Source of the DNA: Janthinobacterium sp.
Lineage (GTDB): Bacteria; Pseudomonadota; Gammaproteobacteria; Burkholderiales; Chitinibacteraceae
Direction of reading: 5' to 3'
NCBI GenBank assembly: GCA_025360045.1
Contig: JANYCY010000086.1
Span: forward strand, 1 to 53,608
Length of the DNA: 53,608 nt
Shown here: positions 49,217 through 53,608 of the stretch, piece after piece
Layout: the number at the start of each line of letters is the position of its first letter
Numbering within the stretch: the stretch's first letter is position 1
Program-made: the position numbers and the translations under genes
Notes under the pieces: model-generated
What the model was told of the DNA's origin: nothing
The model's database searches: none
The model's input: only the letters and a program-made list of their open reading frames with translations

Positions 49217-49324
49217 GTAGGTTGGGTTAGCTGGTTTATTCGCCGTGTAGGGCGGATAAACCAGCGTAACCCAACATTTAGGCGCAATGTTGGGTTACGC
49301 GATAAAGCTGCTAACCCAACCTAC
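49217..49324. repeat. 108-bp compound palindrome between frmA and the LysR gene (family C)
   Basis: The outer arms GTAGGTTGGGTTAGC and GCTAACCCAACCTAC match those of 24169-24308 exactly. The inner part pairs GCGTAACCCAACATT with AATGTTGGGTTACGC. It also holds GTAGGGCGGATAAACC, similar to family B ends. It occupies the 340-bp divergent promoter region. Confidence 0.88.
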
Positions 49325-49383
49325 TGGTATTTTTGAATTGATAGGACTGGGTAAAACCCGCCGTTTTAACCGAGAATCAAACA

Positions 49384-50256
49384 ATGCAATGGCAAGGTAT
49401 CGTTGAATTTATCAGCGTGGCTGAAACGCAAAGCTTTACGCTGACGGCGCAAAAGCTGGAGATGTCGGTGGCGCAGGTTAGCCGCCAAGTCAGCGCGCTA
49501 GAGCAGCGCCTTGCCGCGCGTTTATTACACCGCACCACGCGTAAAGTCAGCCTGACCGAGCAAGGCCAGCTCTATTATCAATATTGCCGCCCACTACTCG
49601 ATGGCCTGCACGAGGCCGAGCTAGCGCTGCTGCAAACACAAGATAAGCCAGTAGGCAAGCTGCGCATCAGCGCGCCGGTTTACTATGGCGAAACCGTGGT
49701 GGCCCCCATCCTGCACCAATACCTGATTGATTTTCCCCAGCTCAATGCAGAATTACTGCTAGATAACCGCAAGGCCGATCTGGTGGCCGATCATATCGAC
49801 TTGGCGATTCGGCTAGGGCCGATGGATGAATCGTCCCTGATGGTGACGCAGCTAGGCAGCCGTATTCACCATGTTTGCGCCTCACCGCAGTATTTAGATC
49901 AATACGGCACCCCGCATACGCTGGCCGAGCTAAAGCAACACCAGTGCTTAATTGGCGCGGTAAATATGTGGCGATTTAAGGAAGGCACGCAGCACCGCGA
50001 AATATCCGTAAACGGGCGCTTGCGCTGTAATAGCGGAGGCAGCCTAGTACAAGCTGCTTTAAAAAACTTGGGACTGGTGCAATTGCCGGATTATTACGTC
50101 GATACTTATTTGCAAAGCGGCCAGCTAATTAGCGTGCTCGAACCCTTTGCACTCACAGACGGCATCTGGGCCATCGCGCCACGCAGCCGCTTTGTTCCAC
50201 CCAAAGTTAGCCGCTTTATTGAATACCTGCAAGCGGCTTTATCGGTGGCAGACTAG
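49384..50256 (+). CDS. LysR-family transcriptional regulator
   Basis: A 290-aa regulator with an N-terminal winged helix-turn-helix (residues 1-60; TLTAQKLEMSVAQVSRQVSALEQRL) and a periplasmic-binding-protein-like effector domain from about 90. The RTTRKVSLTEQG segment is typical of the CrgA/AaeR-like branch. It is divergent from frmA across 340 bp that include a large palindrome. Regulation of frmA-fghA is a reasonable guess from position only; no TnA box could be fixed. The nearest ribosome-binding region is CGAGAATCAAACA. Confidence 0.9.
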   Translation: MQWQGIVEFISVAETQSFTLTAQKLEMSVAQVSRQVSALEQRLAARLLHRTTRKVSLTEQGQLYYQYCRPLLDGLHEAELALLQTQDKPVGKLRISAPVYYGETVVAPILHQYLIDFPQLNAELLLDNRKADLVADHIDLAIRLGPMDESSLMVTQLGSRIHHVCASPQYLDQYGTPHTLAELKQHQCLIGAVNMWRFKEGTQHREISVNGRLRCNSGGSLVQAALKNLGLVQLPDYYVDTYLQSGQLISVLEPFALTDGIWAIAPRSRFVPPKVSRFIEYLQAALSVAD

Positions 50257-50315
50257 GGTAGAAATTAATTTACAGCATGGCTGCAATGCCGTTCACTTAA
50301 GCGGTTTTGCTTGAG

Positions 50316-50425
50316 TTCCCCCCTTTGTAAAAGGGGGGCTAGGGGGGATTTGCTTTGATGTTGGGCTTCAATCTACAAAAAACCCAAAGCAAATCCCCCT
50401 CTATCCCCCTTTTTCTAAGGGGGAA
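50316..50425. repeat. 110-bp G/C-tract inverted repeat
   Basis: The left arm TTCCCCCCTTTGTAAAAGG continues with GGGGCTAGGGGGGATTTGC. The right arm contains GCAAATCCCCCTCTATCCCC and ends CTAAGGGGGAA. The arms are complementary over about 40 bp with a loop of about 30 bp, and each arm contains its own small C5/G5 hairpin. It lies between the convergent LysR and yciH genes and could act as a transcription stop for both. Confidence 0.8.
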
Positions 50426-50459
50426 GCAAAGCCAACACCTTAATTGAACATCAATCCCC

Positions 50460-50816
50460 CTAGCCCCCCGCTCGCTTTACCACCCAGCCCTTAGGCTTTA
50501 AAAACTCCAGCACCACATCACAATGATCCCCTTGCACTTCGATCACACCGTCTTTGACGGTGCCACCAGAGCCGCAGCGGGTGCGCAGCTGCTTGGCCAG
50601 CAGGGCTAATTCATCATCATCCAGCGGCACACCTTTAATCAGCGTTACGCCCTTACCCTTGCGGCCCTTGGTTTCCCTAGAAACGCGCACCACGCCATCA
50701 CCCACTGGGCGCGGCTGTTTTTTGCAAATGCACGCGTCTTTGGGCTGGCTGCAATCTGGGCACATCGTGCCGTGTTCGGTGGAATAAACAAGGCCACCTA
50801 AAGCATTTTTCATCAT
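50460..50816 (-). CDS. yciH: SUI1/eIF1-like translation factor YciH
   Basis: A 118-aa protein of the SUI1 family. An N-terminal short stretch with four cysteines (MCPDCSQPKDACIC) is followed by the SUI1 core: GRKGKGVTLIKGVPLDDDEL, then CGSGGTVKDGVIEVQGDH. Bacterial YciH binds the small ribosomal subunit and affects start-site fidelity in vitro; its physiological role is not settled. The start is ATG 50816 or the adjacent ATG 50813; no good ribosome-binding site is seen. Confidence 0.93.
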   Translation of the reverse strand: MMKNALGGLVYSTEHGTMCPDCSQPKDACICKKQPRPVGDGVVRVSRETKGRKGKGVTLIKGVPLDDDELALLAKQLRTRCGSGGTVKDGVIEVQGDHCDVVLEFLKPKGWVVKRAGG

Positions 50817-50985
50817 GATATTTTTGAAGGTAGAAACTGGACAGCGGCAGTCTAACAGCCTGTTAGGCTTTAGTGTTCATTGCGCGGATAGAGGCTAGCT
50901 AGCAATGCAGACGCATCTAAACCATGCAAACCCGCTATTTCTGACTGATTTATGAATAAAAAATGACTAATTTATTGAAAGGGCG

Positions 50986-51014
50986 TTGACAAGCCGCCAG
51001 AGGGATCGTATTAT
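50986..51014 (+). promoter_or_regulatory. Sigma70 promoter for tRNA-Tyr
   Basis: A perfect TTGACA at 50986-50991 and TATTAT at 51009-51014 are separated by 17 bp, ending 12 bp before the tRNA. Confidence 0.8.
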
Positions 51015-51026
51015 TCGGGCCTCTGT

Positions 51027-51112
51027 GGGGGGGTTACCCCAGCGGTCAACGGGTCCGGACTGTAAATCCGGCGGCTTAGCCTTCGAAGGTTCGAATCCTT
51101 CCCCCCCCACCA
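51027..51112 (+). tRNA. tRNA-Tyr(GUA)
   Basis: An 86-nt gene including the encoded CCA. The anticodon stem-loop CGGACTGTAAATCCG has anticodon GTA, with a long variable arm as in bacterial tyrosine tRNAs, and T arm GAAGGTTCGAATCCTTC. The acceptor stem is seven consecutive G-C pairs (G7 against C7), an unusual homopolymer version of the GGTGGGG stem seen in E. coli. Confidence 0.96.
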
Positions 51113-51123
51113 GAAACCAAAAC

Positions 51124-51148
51124 AAACAGGCGCTCAGCCTGTTTTTTT
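51124..51148 (+). terminator. Terminator after tRNA-Tyr
   Basis: AAACAGGC/GCCTGTTT stem with a 5-nt loop and a long T run, 12 bp after the tRNA. Confidence 0.92.
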
Positions 51149-51198
51149 CGTCTGTATATTTCAGAATGCGGCTATTGCACGTAGGTACAGCGCAATTC

Positions 51199-51595
51199 GT
51201 AGGGCGGGTAAAACCCGATATGCGCTAACCAAATTAATTTTACATTAGCAAACAACGAAAAACGTTATAACCACGCTCTCAGCACGGGGCTTTTACCCCC
51301 CCTGAAAACACGCCGAGCGAGGAACAAGCGGGGCGGGGTAGACGTCAATTCGTGTTTGAGCGAAGCGAGTTGAATTGACGCCGCCTCGATTGTCCGCAGC
51401 GAGGGGGTGTCGTGTTTTAGGGGCGGCCTTCTTTGGCTTCGTTTCTTGGCCGCGCAAGAAAGGAAGGTCCCGCGGGACGCCCGCACCTAAATCAACGTGC
51501 CGAAGGCACTAAAAAGAACTTTTTGAATTTAGTTAGGGTATGGGGTAAAGCTTGCGTATTTACTCAACATTGCTCGCGGGTTTCACCCGCCCTAC
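51199..51595 (+). repeat. ~397-bp intergenic element with complete inverted ends, copy 4 (family G)
   Basis: The left end GTAGGGCGGGTAAAACCCG and right end CGGGTTTCACCCGCCCTAC are clear inverted repeats. The last 40 bp, including the loop-like TCAACATTGCTCGCGGG, match the right half of the short hairpin at 41210-41270. The core shares CGCCTCGATTGTCCGCAGC, TTTCTTGGCCGCGCAAGAAA and AACGTGCCGAAGGCACTAAA with the other copies. A central stretch (51340-51380, GTCAATTCGTG / GAATTGACG) is unique and itself palindromic. It lies between tRNA-Tyr and the convergent tonB-like gene. Confidence 0.9.
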
Positions 51596-51667
51596 AAAAG
51601 ATGCATTGCATACCCTTCTCTTAAAATTACGCCTTATCGTGGGCACAAAGCCCACCCTACCTTGGCC

Positions 51668-52468
51668 TCAAGACCTGCCCCACACCGCTCTCTCATTAAT
51701 AAACTGATAATAGCGCAGCAGCATAATCTGGCCGCGCTTATCCAATAGCGGCACAGGCACAGGGCCGAAGGTGGCGGAGCGTCTTACGATTTGCAAGGCC
51801 GCAGCATCTAAAGCAGGATTACCCGATGTTTGCTCTAAGGTGAGCGATGCAATATTGCCATCGCCATTGAGCACAAGGCGAAACTGCAAAGTGCCGAACA
51901 TCGAGCGCCCGTATTCATCCTTAGGGAAATTCATTTGCCCGATTCGCTCTACCTTCTTGCGAATTTGCGGCTCCCAGATATTAAACAGCGCTTGAGTATC
52001 CACACTTTGCTGCGCACGCGTTGCGCCGTTTTCCTGCGGATCTTCTTCTCTTGGCTTTAGATCAGCGTAACGAGTAATCAGCTCAGCAGGCTTACTACTC
52101 GGCTTGCCACTTAGCGCGTCCCCCAGATCTATCTCCACTTCCTTACTTGGCACAGCTTTGGCAGCAACCTGACTGGCTGGGCGTGCAGGCACCGAGTAAT
52201 CTTTTTTCACTGGCACTTTAGGTGGCGCTTTCGTCATGACCGGTGGCGGCGTAGGAATAGGCGTGGGTTCGGGCGTGGGCTTTGGGGCTGGAGCAGGTTT
52301 AGGCTGCAATTGCAGCTGAATTTCCTGGCTGCCCGCTTGCTGCGGCAATACCTTTGGCTCGGCAGCGGGCAGCAGCAAAAATAAGAGATGCACAAGGATA
52401 GAAGCCGCTAAGCCGTACCATAGCCAGGACGAATGTCGTTGAGAATCGTGTGATACGGCAATATTCAT
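51668..52468 (-). CDS. TonB-like energy-transducing protein
   Basis: A 266-aa inner-membrane protein with the TonB layout. A short cytoplasmic N-terminus is followed by one membrane helix (WLWYGLAASILVHLLFLLL, about residues 15-34), a Pro/Lys-rich periplasm-spanning region (PAPAPKPTPEPTPIPTPPP) and a C-terminal TonB_C-type fold (FGTLQFRLVLNGDGNIASL, then ALDAAALQIVRRSATFGPVP). I chose ATG 52468 because it places the helix at the usual position; the open frame extends to 52540 without an obvious signal. No exbB/exbD or receptor is adjacent, and a role in TolA-like envelope function cannot be excluded. It is divergent from the ferric-reductase-like gene. Confidence 0.85.
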   Translation of the reverse strand: MNIAVSHDSQRHSSWLWYGLAASILVHLLFLLLPAAEPKVLPQQAGSQEIQLQLQPKPAPAPKPTPEPTPIPTPPPVMTKAPPKVPVKKDYSVPARPASQVAAKAVPSKEVEIDLGDALSGKPSSKPAELITRYADLKPREEDPQENGATRAQQSVDTQALFNIWEPQIRKKVERIGQMNFPKDEYGRSMFGTLQFRLVLNGDGNIASLTLEQTSGNPALDAAALQIVRRSATFGPVPVPLLDKRGQIMLLRYYQFINERAVWGRS

Positions 52469-52621
52469 AGCGCTCGGATAGAAAACTGTGCGAGGCATTC
52501 TACATAAGCCCCAGCCTTCATGGCAGTAAACTTCTTTCATTCGCCACGCGCACTGCCATTAATACCCACGCCGCTTAAGTTTCAATTCATATTCATGGCT
52601 TCCAATAGCGAATCAGCCATC

Positions 52622-53401
52622 ATGAAACCACTCCCCTTACTCTTATTTATCAGCACCCTGCTCTACAGCCTGTGCAGTTACTTTCAAAACGATATTCCTG
52701 CTAGCTATTGGGATTGGCCGCATGAATTGGTACTGCTCAGCGGCGTGCAATTAATGACCATCATGTCCAGCGCCATACTGCTCGCCACTCGCCCCGCTTG
52801 GCTAGAAAAACCACTGCACGGGCTGGATAAAATGTACGGCTTGCATAAACAGCTAGGCATTGCGGCGGGCATCTTGCTGGCAACGCACTGGCTGATTAAA
52901 TTATCCCCCAAGCTCGTTATGGCGATGGAATGGGCCGCACCGCGCATCAAACGCAGCGGCGGAGTAAAAGACCCGCTTATCTCCTTTGCCAAAGATGTGG
53001 GTGAATGGGCGGCTTGGGCCGTACTAGCGATGGTGATTTTGGCGCTGCTACGCGCCGTGCCTTACCGCTTTTGGCGCAAAGTGCATCAGCTATTCGCCCC
53101 GCTATTTTTAATGGGCGCATTTCACGGCGTGATCCTGATGCCACGCAGCATATGGCTGACACCGGTGGGCGCACTCATGGCGGCACTGCTCATGAGCGGA
53201 TCAATCTGCGCAATCTACTCGCTGCTCGGCAAAATCGGCAAAAGCCGCCAAGTAAATGGTTATATCAGCCAAATCAGAGCCGAAACACTCGACGATATCT
53301 GGTACTGCGGCCCACAAAGCCTAGGCAAAGCCATCAGCCAACACATAGCCAAAATGAGCCAGCCACCGCGATTTCACCATGAAGCATTTGCCATGCGCTA
53401 A
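52622..53401 (+). pseudogene. Ferric-reductase-like membrane protein lacking its FAD/NAD(P)H-binding core
   Basis: A 259-aa open frame. Residues 1-205 form the ferric-reductase-like heme membrane domain, with several hydrophobic helices and paired histidines (GLHKQLG, LATHWL, KVHQLF, GAFHGV). Full-length relatives are about 440 aa and continue into FAD- and NAD-binding domains. Here SLLGKIGKSRQVNGYISQI runs after a few residues straight into DIWYCGPQSLGKAI and FHHEAFAMR, which is the extreme C-terminus of the NAD-binding domain. About 150-180 residues appear lost, in frame, near 53280-53300. Heme binding could remain but electron input from NAD(P)H could not. ATG 52622 fits the first helix; the frame is open from 52520. 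Confidence 0.75.
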
Positions 53402-53471
53402 GGGCTAAAAGCAGATCCCCCCTAAGGATGTGGCTCGAAATAAATCACTGGATGGCTTATCAACATAAAAC

Positions 53472-53544
53472 CGTCATCCCCGAGTGCTTTTATCTGGGAT
53501 CTAGTCGCACTACTGGATTCTCGCCAAAGGCACACGGGAATGAC
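53472..53544. repeat. Family A palindromic repeat, diverged copy 3
   Basis: It begins CGTCATCCCCGAGTGC and ends CACGGGAATGAC, with CTACTGGATTC in the middle matching the family. It is more diverged than the two other copies. Confidence 0.75.
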
Positions 53545-53558
53545 AAAGATTAAATCAT

Positions 53559-53608
53559 CGTAGGGCGGGTGCAACCCGCGTTCTTTTCAGCATTGCTCGC
53601 GGGTTGCA
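53559..53608. repeat. Short GTAGGGCGGG hairpin cut by the window end (family B)
   Basis: CGTAGGGCGGGTGCAACCCG is followed by TTCTTTTCAGCATTGCTCGC and the start of the right arm. It is nearly identical to 41210-41270, including the preceding ATCAT. Confidence 0.85.

Noticed and set aside
52469-52621. Possible Fur box between the tonB-like and ferric-reductase-like genes
   Set aside because: AATTCATATTCATGG is only a loose resemblance to GATAATGATTATC and lacks the needed symmetry.

Overview
This is a 53.6 kb chromosomal window from a Gram-negative bacterium, most likely a betaproteobacterium of the order Neisseriales and close to the chitin-degrading Chitinibacteraceae/Iodobacter group. That placement is an inference. 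It rests on two MFKR-type trimeric porins, an Entner-Doudoroff/HexR sugar cluster, a lipoyl-domain-bearing E3 like that of Neisseria, a secreted chitin-type LPMO, and many GC-rich intergenic palindromes. There is no rRNA, CRISPR array, prophage or transposase gene.

Layout. 1-5 kb (minus strand): phosphomannomutase/phosphoglucomutase, a YheT-type hydrolase and the ABC-F ATPase YbiT. 5.3-6.8 kb: an unrecognised protein with a possible C-terminal PilZ domain. 6.9 kb: tRNA-Ser(UGA). 7.2-9.8 kb: two tandem porins. 10.7-26.2 kb: a central-carbon block. edd, eda and gap run leftward; zwf, pgl, hexR and pgi run rightward; two HexR-like operators lie between edd and zwf; aceE, aceF and lpdA follow. 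Together these take glucose-6-phosphate through 6-phosphogluconate and KDPG to pyruvate and acetyl-CoA.

26.5-36.7 kb holds a signalling cluster of three genes. The first is a soluble multi-PAS hybrid histidine kinase fused to HPt, a second receiver and an EAL phosphodiesterase. The second is a response regulator with an unknown output domain. The third is a membrane hybrid kinase carrying a LOV-type PAS domain with the flavin-adduct cysteine. This is the best candidate for an undescribed system: a possibly light-responsive multistep phosphorelay ending in c-di-GMP hydrolysis.

37-50 kb: a periplasmic glutathione-peroxidase-like protein, an AA10 LPMO with a chitin-binding module, ahpF/ahpC, a YkgJ-type cysteine-cluster protein, a Pat-type protein acetyltransferase, inorganic pyrophosphatase, the formaldehyde-detoxifying pair fghA/frmA and a divergent LysR regulator. 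50-53.6 kb: YciH/SUI1, tRNA-Tyr(GUA), a TonB-like protein, and a ferric-reductase-like gene that seems to have lost its flavin- and NAD(P)H-binding core by an in-frame deletion.

The intergenic DNA is rich in repeats. The most notable is a family of four ~370-400 bp elements, all in the same orientation. At least three end in the same GTAGGGCGGGT-type inverted repeats as a short ~60 bp hairpin family, which suggests the short copies derive from the long ones or the reverse. A 74-bp palindromic repeat, GTTGGGTTA palindromes inside operons and a CACGGAGA family are also present. All calls come from reading the sequence; no database search was possible.
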